Positions 26,101-38,100 of a stretch of DNA of 64,000 nt are shown piece by piece. The stretch covers positions 21,373,501 to 21,437,500 of the forward strand of contig JAMJFZ010004061.1 of assembly GCA_026225945.1 (NCBI GenBank), written 5' to 3'. Position 1 is the stretch's first letter; every line of letters begins with the position of its first letter. The notes under the pieces are model-generated. The model was not told the DNA's origin and did not search any database. It saw only the letters and a list, made by a program, of their open reading frames with translations. Origin of the DNA: Cricetomys ansorgei (Eukaryota; Chordata; Mammalia; Rodentia; Nesomyidae). Made by a program: the position numbers and the translations under genes.

Positions 26101-29100
26101 GAGCCTTAATTTCCTCATTGATAAAATGAGTCCTGTGACTCTGCCAGCCTTGCAGTGTGGTGTGGAAATGAAGAAAGTAACATCTGCAGTGTGTGTGGCA
26201 CATGGGTAGTTAGCTCTCAGCAAGCATGTCTGAGGCTGAGGGAGGACGGCTGCTCCCTCTGTCATCGTATCTCCACAGACAGGCCAGTTGCATCCTGACT
26301 GGTCTCACTTCAGTGGAGAGTCCCTGGCACCATCACCTACAGCCATATGCACAAGGGGCGTGTCCTTGTGAATCACTCTCCAGGGCTGTTATGAAAGACA
26401 TTAAAAAGTCGGGGTGAAGGTTGTAGTATGCGGAACTGGAATGCTGATGCTCACCCATGTTTTAACTACTTGGGTGAATTTGAGTTAGTCAGTTAATTTT
26501 GAACCTAAGTTTTTCCACTTGCACCTTGGGAAAAATATTTGTACGGATCAGAGAAGTTGGCATGAGAAATAAAATGCTTATTGGCTTGGTGCCTGGGCCC
26601 CACAAAAGCTCAATGAATTATAGTCACTATGATGAACATTATCCACCCTGTTTCCAAGTTTCAGTCGACCTCTGACCTGTTTGGCCAAGGGCTTGTTCAT
26701 ATCACACCAGGCCTACTATACCTTGTGGCTCTGTGTTTAGGCTTTCACAGATTCCTATGGGGAACATTCCACTCACTGGGTGCAATATTAGTGCATACAG
26801 GATCATCAGCTGGTTTATGGTTCAGCTCTTTGTGTGGCTAACATTGTAGCCATTAAAGGAAACTGGGATGATGGGAGAAGCCCTGGTCAGCCGGAATGAA
26901 GAGATAGCTTGGGAACAGGATGCCCACAATGGCCTGGGCTCTGCTCTTTCCTGTGTGGAGTAGGGAAGTGGCTGTGATCCCTGCTCATTGCCCTCCACCC
27001 TAGCTGTCAAGGAAACACCTTAGGTGTGTCACCATAGGCCAGGTAGATGGTGCTGTGTCAGCCTCCAGGAGGCAGCCAGGAAGTTGGCAGGCTTCCAAGT
27101 GCTGGAATGAGGTCAGTGAGCGATAAGGTCAGGAAAAGGTCTACTGCCCACCAGAGTCTGTGATGTCTTTCCTGAGGGCGTCATGGGCTCTTAGTAAAGG
27201 ACAAAGCCTGGGTGGGCATCCCAAGAGGACAATAGTGTGTAGAGGTTGAGTGGCCCAGGAGAGAGGCCCTGCCACTCAGCAGTGCCAGAGGCTGAGCTGA
27301 GGATGCCTTTGGTTTGGAGTGCTCAAAGGGATGACAGCCTGAGTGACCAGCTGCCAGGGCCCTGGGGATTCGGTCCTTGACTAATTTTTCCCAGAGTCTG
27401 GAACCCATTGCCTGGCTATTTTGCTTATCTCTGTATGGAGGGTGACAGTTTGGAGAGTGGACTGGAAGGACATGTCACATTTACTTGTGACCCCGGTTGA
27501 TGAGGACAGCAACACTCTAGAAGCGTGACTAGTCACGACCTGATTGTCCCGATGTAGCAGGATACCCATTTCCTAGGAGATAAGATGACAGAGGACACAT
27601 TTTGCCCCCTTCCCTCTTAGACACTGAGAGATAATTAACCATGTGACACACAGTTTGCAGGCATTACTGTCTTTTCATTCCCACAGCACAGCATAAGGTT
27701 GGCACATCGTAAATCTCAATAGAGGAGATAACAGAGAGCTGCCCTTTGGACATCTTCTCCACCGCCATTGATGGTTGCGAAGCCATAGACAGGAAGTTCT
27801 CACTGACTCTAGATAGCCCAGAGGCCTCATTAGTGCAGCACTCTAAGCAGCTGTATCCAGTCCATGGGTGTCCGCCAGGGCTGATGATAGCTCATAAATC
27901 ACAGTGACTACTCCCATGCTCAGACTCTGTTCTTCACCAGGATAAGCACCTTGCCTTGTTCACCTCCCCATCTTCAACAACTACCGTGGTGTCGGATGCA
28001 TAACTAGAATGGCCATCTTCTTATCAACCATGAATTACAGTCGGTTCTCTGTGCCTGTGCATTCCATTTCTATAGGTTCAACCAACTGTCAATCAAATAT
28101 TTTTTGGGAAAAAAGAAGTTTTCTTGAACACACACACACACCACACAGATTCTTGTCATTAGTCTCTAAACAATACGGTATACGTGTAATGTCTTTACAT
28201 TTTATTTATTTATTTATTTATCGTTCTATCTATCTATTTAATGTGTATATGTACGTGCCTGAGTGTATGTATGTGTGCCACGTGTGTGCGGTACCTGTAG
28301 AAGCCAAGAGAGAGCATCAGATCACCTGGAGCTGGGGTTTTAGGCAGCTGTGACCCAACATGGATGCTGGGACCAAACCCAGATTCTCTGAAAGAGAAAC
28401 AAGTGCTCTTAACTGCTGAGCCATCTCTTCAGCCTCAATAATTACATTTTGTTTGATATTATAAGTAACGTAGATGTGATATAAAATATATAGGAAGACA
28501 CGAATAGGTTTTATGCCAATTTTATAGGCAGTCTGGAGTGTCTGTGATTTTTGTTTATTTGGGAGTCTGGACCCAGTTCTCTCTGGAAACTAATGGCCAG
28601 AATTATGTATGTTTAGATGATATCTAGAACACAGTGAAGTCTCAGTGAGTGAAGGAACCAAACAACTCAGCACATATCTTTGAGTTCAATGCTGGGTAAA
28701 AGGTTATCACATATGCTTAGTTGTGAATCCCACCTCACCGGATAGCAGTTGGGATAGGTAAGAATGTTAGCCATGAGTACCACTTGGTTTCAGGCTCAAG
28801 GACACTTATCTTTCATTTAATCACTCAAGAGCCCTGATGAGTTAGTACGTTATTTTTATTTTAGAGATGAGGAAACTAAGGCTCAGAGTGACATGAGATG
28901 TTTCTTGAGGAGCGTGTGACCGTCCTGTAGTGGAATATTTGAATTGATTCTCAAATATTATGAAGCTACATGCACTTCTGTGCAGTAATGAGAATTGTGA
29001 ATGGTTACTATATCCGGCAGCCAGAGTCACTGCCACAGGGTCACCTCCCTTAGCTGTTAGAACCAGCTTCCTAGGTGTGGATCCTGGGTTGCAGAAAATA

Positions 29101-32100
29101 TGCTAGTTTGGGACACCAGCAATTGCCTACCCAATAGTCCTTGACTGGAGAATTTGTTGTTTTAATATTGACTCTGCCCACTGAAATATTAGTATTGAAA
29201 GCAACTGATTATATTAATGTTAATGGAGGTACTTTATGGGGATCCTCCCTCAGCCTAAGCACCAGTCAGGGAAGACCTTGCCCAGAAAGTTGACTGGCCT
29301 ATAAGATGGCATCATGTCAGCCAGCTGAAGTTGGAGGTTGGTGCACTGTGGAAGTTCTCTTCATTAAGCATTAAAGCCTGTGAATTGGTGGTCGTTGCTT
29401 CCCCTCAATAAAATACCTAGACGCCATGCGCTCTGAGTCAGAGCCATGACTATCAGGTTGGAGCCATGAGAGACTGAGGTTGGTCAGTCAGCCGTGTGAG
29501 GTGAGACCTCTGTCCTAGCTGTCTGTGTTTTCCATCTCATAAAGTTGTCTTTGCTCTTTATTGAAACCTAACCTGTCATGGATATTAATATTTCCTTTAC
29601 GCTGTTCAGTGGTAGAGCTAAATCTAGACCTTGGTTACCTCACCTGCTGACCAGTTTGCTTTCTCTGATCACTATGTGACCTTTTCTGAGTCTATAAAAT
29701 TTTAACCTGTGATGTGATTGTCATATATCATGCTTGATTTGGAGGCTTTGAGGAGTTCCAGTCTAAACTCCCATAATGGGCGTAGGGAGGTTCAAGTGCT
29801 CTGAGATTCTGTGCCCCGGTTCACACACAGTGGATTTCTCTATAGAGATTCTGAGTTTGCATCAGGCCTGCTCAAAGGGGTTCATGGCCCATTATAAAGT
29901 GAAGAACCATCAATCAAACCAAGTGTGTCCTTTGGCATATGAACTTAAGCATGGGGCTATTCCAGAACCATAACCGTTGACCAGAGATTCCATTTCTTTT
30001 ATCCACAGAGGACTGATTATAGTGCGCAGTAACCTCAGCTACATCATCGAGCCCGTCCCTGACAGCAACAGCCAACATCGTATTTACCGATCTGAACATC
30101 TCAAGCTGCCCCTGGGGAACTGTGGGTTTGAGCACTCCAAGCCCACCGCTCAGGACTGGGCCCTTCAGTTTACACATCAGACCGAAAAGCAACCTCGCAG
30201 AGTGAGTTTTTAGGTTCCCAGTGGAGCTGTCAGACTGGGCTGAGCTTGATTGACCCTCTGTGCTTTGATTCCAGAGTTATTTCTAAAGTGAGGGAGAATG
30301 GGTAAGAAAGAGGAAAAATGCCCTCTCCTCCTTCCCTCTTCCCACCCTCCTTTCCTCCCTCCCTCCCTTCCTTCCTTTTTCTTTCTTTCTCTTCTTTCTT
30401 TCTTGGGATTGTTGAATGAGACACCTTCATAAGTATGTAAAGTACTCTGAGATATTGATTTTGGAGACTATATAGGGTTAAAAAAAAATGTCCGCTTCCT
30501 CTCTTAGAATAGCTACCTCATCCAGTATACAAAATGTTTCTGTTCACACTGAAAACAGAGGCCTGTGGTCTCAAGGTTATTTGGGAACTAAGCTGTCGGC
30601 ATGTTCCCTTGTGGGGTGTTGGCCTCCATTTTGCCTGTACTAGCCAGTTTGGCTTCTTCCTTTTTGAAAATAAAGGATTAGATCCCATGGCTCCGAAAGG
30701 CCTCCAGCAATAACCAGCTGCAGATGGAGGTGCTGTGCTGCAGCCAGGACCGTCCCTAACACCTCAATTGAAAAGAAGTAAGAAGGTCACAGCATATTAA
30801 CAGGCATGGTTTCCCAGCAGCCTTCTGGAACGAGCTGGAGCCAGCCATTTCTACTACGCTGATCTACTTCTGTCTCTTCCCTAGATGAAACGGGAAGATT
30901 TACACTCCATGAAGTACGTGGAGCTTTACCTGGTGGCTGATTACTTAGAGGTAAGGGGTCAGCGATGGATTTCTACAGAAAAACTTCTCTCTCGATAGCA
31001 TCCATTCAGTCTCCCGGCTGCTTTGGGGAGATGTGGGCATATTCATCTTTTTCTAGTTTATCATATAAATTTGACCTTAAATATGACCAAGGGCTCTTTT
31101 AGCCAGGAAAAAAGGAAAACAACAGCAAAAAGCCAAGGGACGCTTCTCTTCGCGTGGACACATACCGCAGGGGTCTCAGGATTTCACAGCCCCACCCATG
31201 GTTCTGATACTTGTTCTTAGGATGGTCTGTAATTCTTTAGAGAATTTCTTAGACTTCTGTTTCATGAAGGTTGCAAGTGTCTTCAGCATCTGATCAGATA
31301 CCATTTTCTCATACTTTTATAACCTGTTGGTGTTCGCCAGATGTCCTCGGAGCAGCAGCATACGTGGCACCTGGGGAACTGAAAAATGCAAATCTCTGAG
31401 CCTCACTCCAGATCTATCGAACCCTAAGTCATCAGGGTGGGGTCTCACAGTCCATGTTTAAAAAAGATAAGGGGGAGTTTTTGATGCACAGGTGAGCTTG
31501 GGAACCACTGGCCTAAAAGAGCATGGTAGGCCCTTCGTTTATATTCATCAAATTGCACAGGCCCTAAGATTTCACAAACACCCACCTCTATCGCTTGTTT
31601 TCGGTTTCTTGGGAGACTTCCTGGTTTTTCTGTGATGTATGGCACAGTGCTCACATCAAGATACAGCCCTGCGCCAGGGCTGCTCCTGATCCTGGAGTTG
31701 GCAGCAGAAGCACAAAACCCTTGTAGTTCTGCAGCATGATAGCCACTGAAATGGGCCATGGGCAGTGCTTAGAATGCCTAGGCAGGGGATCCGATGTGGT
31801 TTGGGGACCTGGGAGAGCATCTCTGAGGTGGTGATGTTGAAGATGGCACCTTGCGTGTAAAGCTTCAATGGAGAATTATCCTGGAGTCGAGGAGTCCTGT
31901 TTTCCTCCAGCAGCCCTCCTACTATGGTATAGAGAACCATGTACCCACCACCCGTGTTTCCATTAGCCAGGCCTTACCTTCAGGTCCTATATCCTGTGGC
32001 AACACAACCACAGCAAGCACACTACTGTTCTCCGGCTGAACATTGGACCGAAACTTTCCATCCTTCTTGAAGGTGGAGTCACTGTGTCATAGTCTCACAC

Positions 32101-35100
32101 CCCACCCACTCAGGGCTACCAGCTTCCCTCAAAAGCCTCATTCTAGACAGCCCTGCCCGTTCCACAGCCCCACAGCATGGATTGGGGTCAGGGCAGTGGC
32201 AGGGGATGGGAGAGGTTAAGCCTAGGTTTGAGAGCTGCCTTTGAGTGCTAGAGGCAGGAAGAGAAGGCCCTTAAACTCCTTAAAGACAAGGGGGGAGTTC
32301 ACTGGGCAGAGGAGTGGAGGTGAAGGGCCTTCTAGTGAGGGAACACTGTGTTCAATTTCAGAGGAGTTTAGCTTTTTAACTGATGTTGGCATTTTTTTTC
32401 CCCCAGCAGCTGGGCTGTGTGTGTGTGTGTGTGTGTGCTGTGTGTGTGTGTTTGGGGGGCGGGGGGGGGGAGGTGTTTCTAGTGCTTTTGTTTTCTCTCT
32501 ACAGGCTGATGTGTAGACTGGGGAGTGGTGACAAAAGTTGTTTCGAAGCCAGCCCACCTCCCCACTCAACCCTGCCCTCAGCATAACCTTTGCCTCTCTG
32601 TTCTGTGAGGGATGCCAGAGGGAAGCTAAGCTTTCCTTCCTCCAGGATAGTTCTCCATTTAAGCTTTGTGTCTAGTGTCATCTGACACAAAGGTCTTTGA
32701 CCATTTTTCCTAAGCCACAAGATTCTTTGATCAGATAAAAGGTCTGGGACCCCCAATAGTCAGTCATCTAGAAACCCCATTGCTCTAGTTTAAAAGAGAT
32801 GTATTATTACCCCCTTTTCCCAGTGGGCCCTTGGTATGGGGTTTTAAAAGCCACTGCATATGAGTTTGCAGCAGGCACAGAAGAGGAGATGGGTGGAGGT
32901 GGGGAGTCTCTGCCTCCTGACAGGTAGAGTCTAGCAAACCAGAGAGGAAGAGTGTCTGTCTGCTCAAAGCACCTCCAAGGCTGTGGGGTCACCCAGAGAA
33001 TATTAGTGTTTCAGAGGGGTACATCTTAAGCACCAATAGAATAGGCATCTCATACCCTATTTGCTACCAGGCTATGACTCTTATTCCCTCGTGAGTGAGG
33101 GGATCTCCTCAGTTCTCAGGGTCATGAACATTCCTCAGCTGTCAGTTTTGAATGTGGAGGTGGAATAGGCCAGGCAAGATTTGCAAGCCCTGGGATCCGC
33201 AGGCAGTAACGTATTCCTGGCAGTTAATCTGAGAGTATTGAAAGATAAAGGGAAAGAATGTAGTGTTTGCGGTTTACAACCTGGTGCTGAGATGCAGCAG
33301 CCTTTTCCTCTGGTCTCTGAAGAGCAGGGAACAGGGCCTCAGAGTGGAAAAGCCAAGTACTGGCAAGTGAGGCTGTGGCATTGCTGTCTGGAGAGCTGTC
33401 AGCAACAAAAGAGAGCAGGCAATGCCTGGGCCTAGGTGGGAAGTGGGGATGGCTCTCAGCATGTGCATCCCGTAGGTGAAGTGGAATAGAAGAGAGCGCC
33501 TAGGGTGGTTCTGGGTTTTATTTATTCATTCATTAAATGAAATAGAATGTAAGGGGAGCCATGAGTGAGGCTCATGTTGGAGGAGGGGGGAAGAATGGCT
33601 GTAGACATAGGCCTTCAAAGGATTTTGATGGTACCAGTATGATGTGAGATATCTGGGAAGGGCTGGCATACCACGTTATACTTCCATTGTCACTCCAGAA
33701 CGTGTTACATTGAGACATATTTTTCTTAAGACTAGAGATTATAAACTACAGCCCTTGGCCACGTGAAGCTACCGCATGTTTTCATAAATGGTATACTGGA
33801 ACAGAGCCACACCCTTTGGTTTATGGTATCCTGGAAGCTTCTAGGGCCAAGGCAGAACTGGGTAGTTGTGGTCCACCATATGGTCCACCAAGCAGAACTG
33901 AGTAGCTGTGGTCTACGACCATGTTGTTGACTAAGCCTAAAAAATGTTTACCCTGTGGTGCTCTGCAGAGTAAGCTTACCAACTCCTGCTTCAGAATGTT
34001 CTGGAAAACATGATACACTGCTTCAACTGTAGTGGCCTTATTGGGCCTTAGTGTTTGAGGAGAGGATTAATATGCCTGAAATCTCATCCTGATGCTCAAA
34101 TAAATATTTACAAGATGAATGGAAATAACTCTATCACAGGACTAGTTTAGAAGTCTGGAGGTCTTGATAATGGAAACTTCTAGATTAAACACTTTGCAAA
34201 AGCCTATGCAGCAGGGTCCTAGGATTTAACTCTGTAGTAGATAAGGATAGCAGTGGGGTTCTCTTTCTGGTGAGTGACAGTTCCAAGGAAGTCAAGGACT
34301 GTTCCAGAATCTACAAGAGAAAGGAAAATGATGCCCTTCTCTGTACCAGAGCTGAAATACAGCCCTTGTCAAACAAATGTCCCAGGGTATTTTATTTAGC
34401 TGTTTATTCTTTTTCTTGTTTGGGTATTCTGGTGAAGCAGGAGGGAGAAACACGTGATGGCTTGAAACTGAATGTACACAGTACCCACCTAACAGTAAAT
34501 TCACTAGGAATCCAGAGTCTGTGTAAAAATGGCAGCAGACAGGGCACACCCATCATTTGGGGTGGATGGAGGTTACAATTCTAAAATTTTTTATCTTACA
34601 TCCTGATGATTTCTTTATTTCATTATTGAAGGTGAAAAAGGTCTGTCCTTTTGAGACAGACATGGTAAATATGAGGCCTCCTTATAGGACTTTAGGCAGA
34701 CATTCTAATCGAGTACAGCACAATCTTCTTTCCTATGCTTGATTAACAATGTCTGACTCCACAATGAAGTCTCAGACTCTTTCTCACTACAGAAGGCACT
34801 ACCAGTTGGAATTGTATGCAAGGCAAAACTGGTTTGCTGATGCTGCCTGGTCCTGTTGGCAGCACCCTCTAATGTGACATTTGCAGGCCCTCCACTGCAG
34901 TTAATTCTGTGCAAGTTCTCAGTGGATTTCTTAGCTCCTTTAAATCATGCACTTCTTAAGTAGAGGATCTATCATTATAGTTATTCCTGGCTCTCTCACC
35001 ATTGTAGTTGAAGCTCCTGTAGTCTGGGATCCAGATCTTACATTTGTATCCCCCTTTTGTGCTAAGTATAACAGCTTGTCCGTAGAGTAATTCAGCAACC

Positions 35101-38100
35101 ATTAGATCAATGTTAACTGACCACACGCAGGGAAGCCTTATGAGATGTGTGACAGTGGCTTCCTGTTGGGAAAGGACCAGGGCCTAAAGATGACTGTACG
35201 CCAAGGACGGGGGATAGTAAGAACACGTTCAGTGACAAGAAATCGGGCCCCAGAAAGGCCCTGTGGAGGGTTCTCACCTGGCTCTGTTTGTCCCATTTAG
35301 TTTCAGAAGAATCGACACGACCAGGATGCCACCAAACACAAGCTCATGGAGATCGCCAACTATGTTGATAAGGTGAGACCAGGTGTGTACTTTCTGGGGG
35401 AGGCAGCAGGTCTGCAGGACAGGAGGTCACAGGTGCCTGAGCTCTTGCTGCTGAATTGGGCAATTCCAGACGTCCTTGGAGAAATGATCTGTGCCATCGA
35501 TGCTGGGGAGGGGAGCATGGCAAAACCCTGAACTGTAAACCAGAAGCAAGTAACTCTGCTTCTTTGGGGTGGGTTTTGCTTTTCGTTGGTGTGTGTGAGT
35601 GTTTTTGGTCTTCCATTTTGCTTTGTTTTAATTTATCAAGTACAAGCATTGGCTTAAACCAGTAGTCTTTAGTTATTTTCATAGTTTTCTGATGGGATCC
35701 TTTTTTTAAAAAAATGAGGTCTTATGCTTCTGACGTCTCTCACGTCTGAAGTGACTCCTGAGGAACTTTGGGCAAGGAAGATCCTAATTTAAGAAAGCTT
35801 TGAGGATGTATTTAAGGGTTCCTTCCAGGTGAAAGCCCAGAGATTCTTTGACTTAGGAGGAATTGAAGTAGGTCAGAATCAGATGTATGTATAATGCTTA
35901 AAAGTCAAGTTGCCATCTGTCTGGAGCTGGTGTGTCAAACTGTCTGAGGATCCTTCTTCTAGACCAACAAATGGCTTAAGTTTCTTTGATTAGGGTTGTT
36001 CACAACGTGCACTTAGGAAATTCCCAGGGTTACAAGCTACACTAAACAGGGTCGTTCTCAGACCCAGATGTATCATAATGTGAAAGCAAGTTCCAGCACA
36101 AAATGCAGAGAAGGTAACTTTCCAATGACAGCCGAGTCCCCACAGGCTAGCCCTGTGGACTTTAAAAAGTAAGCTTTGACATGTGTTGGTCACATGCCCC
36201 CTTTTGAGGGTTTGGGGGGGGCAATATTAGTGACTGAACCTCAGGCCTCATGCATGCAAAGCAAGTGCTCTGTCAAGGAACTAGAGTCTTAGCTTGGGTC
36301 ACCTGTCCCTTTGAGGCTCTGATAACCATTTCAGTAGTACTTTGAAGGCTTAACTCTTGACCTGTTAGAGATTCATGGATTCCCAGCTCTTGGGCTATCG
36401 AGATGGCTCAGCCATGAATGAATAGAAATTTTCAACTCTCAGGACATAAAATGCAAATTTGGTTGCTGTGGAGTCATTAGATGGGAAGTTCTCAACCTCA
36501 TTTTTTTTTTTTTTTCCTGTCCTCAGCAGCTGTGGAAACAGGCTACTGGCATGTAGCAGGTGAAAGTCCAACACAGGCCTTTCCTGGAGGGAAGGATTCT
36601 AGGGACACAGTAGAGTCCTGTCTCCAGCTCCTAGCTCACTCAGAATAGCATCTCAACGACCCTATAACCAAACACTCAACATCTGGGAAAATGTGTTTTC
36701 CCACGGGGACTACAGGAAGCTGACTCTACTGCCACCTGTGTATAACCATTGTCCTGGAGGCCGGGGAGGTGGGGGTATGGCTGGCTGACTTTAGGAGTTT
36801 TCCTCCTGTGTTGGGTGAACTTCTAGGCACCGAGGGAAGATGCAAGTGGTGTGTTGGTAAACATAGCAAACAAACAAAAAGCAAAAACCAAAACAACAAA
36901 AAAAGCAAAAGACGTGGAGGGAAAAGTAGCCACAGAGCCCAGGTGTCGGTGGAAGCCCTGTGCCGTGCCGGATGGCCCGTTCCCTGCAGCCCCTTACTTC
37001 CCTCGGTCCATGAGGTTAATCACTCCCAGTGGGTGAAGCAGGGACGCTCCTCTGAAACTCGCTGAGCCAGCTACTTGGACTGAACATTTTGGAACTAAAA
37101 CTGGAAGAGGTACAGTCATTTGCTGAATCAGGAGCCCGATTCACTATATTTTCACTTTAACTGTTAGAAAAACCAAGTTGACTTCCTTAAAAAGCTCCTG
37201 AGTGAAGCAAATTCAGAATTTTTTTTTTTTTCTGTAATAATTGATGTGGCACAAGACAGAATCAGGACCCCTCTAGAATGTAGTTTCTTGGGGGTGAGTA
37301 AAGGATGTGCGTGTGAGAGACAGAGACAGAGAGACAGAAAGACAGAGAGAGAAGGTGGGGTGGGGTGGGGGGGGCACAGCTGGGCTCATCCTGGCTCCAG
37401 AGTCTTCCTGCTGAGACTTTGAGCAAATTTCTTGACTTCTCTAAGCCCCAGTACTTGCCTTGTTCATGAACAGTACTTATCAAACAGTGGTGCCCGCTCA
37501 TTGTTTTTAGCTAGATTGAGCTAATCTATTCTTGTGTGGCTTCTGTGTACACAAAAGTATTTTGTTTTGCTTTTTAAAGTCATTGGTGAGCTAGGGAGAT
37601 GGCTCAGTGTGTAAAGTACCTGATGGGCAAGAATAAGGCCTGATTTCCCAGAAGCCATGTAAAAGCCAGGCATGGCGGCATGTGCCTGTAACACTATGGC
37701 ACTACAGGGGGAGGTCAGGGACAGAGACAGGTATGTTCCTGGGCCTCATCAGTCAGCCAGTCAGACAGAATCACTGAGCTCTTTCTTGGTTTAGTGAGAG
37801 ACCCTGTCTCAAAAAATACTGTGGAGAGTAACGGAAGACAGCCAGAGTCAAATGTTGAGCTCTACTTGTGCATACGACATCACTGGCTTGTTAGCATCAA
37901 GGTCAGATCCATCAAAGAACCCTTCATGGTTGGGGTGCTGCTCCCTCTACTTTTTTCCTTACCTCAGTGTTCTATAAGCCAAGACATTCCAGTTCGACCA
38001 TCAGAATGCATCTCTCTGAAGATCTCATTTCCCGCTCCCTGAAGCCAGTGGCAGGAGAGAGATCCAACATGTGCACTGTGAGATCTTCGGCTGGGTGGTG

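Larger units (their letters stand above)
19787..30008 (+). other. Adam19: Intron 2 (10.2 kb)
   Basis: The largest complete intron in the window. It holds an antisense B2-type SINE (20664-20804), URR1 (21994-22212), a tetranucleotide block (23033-23128) joined to an antisense B1 (23129-23258), another antisense B1 (24357-24495), an antisense B3/B2 (28200-28435) and MIR-like fragments near 26070-26180 and 28830-28900. No second gene was found. Confidence 0.8.
30951..35300 (+). other. Adam19: Intron 4 (4.35 kb)
   Basis: It contains a MER5-type relic in antisense (31350-31510), a (GT)n plus G-run tract (32415-32471) and a 40-bp tandem duplication (about 33849-33920). No genes and few SINEs. Confidence 0.8.
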
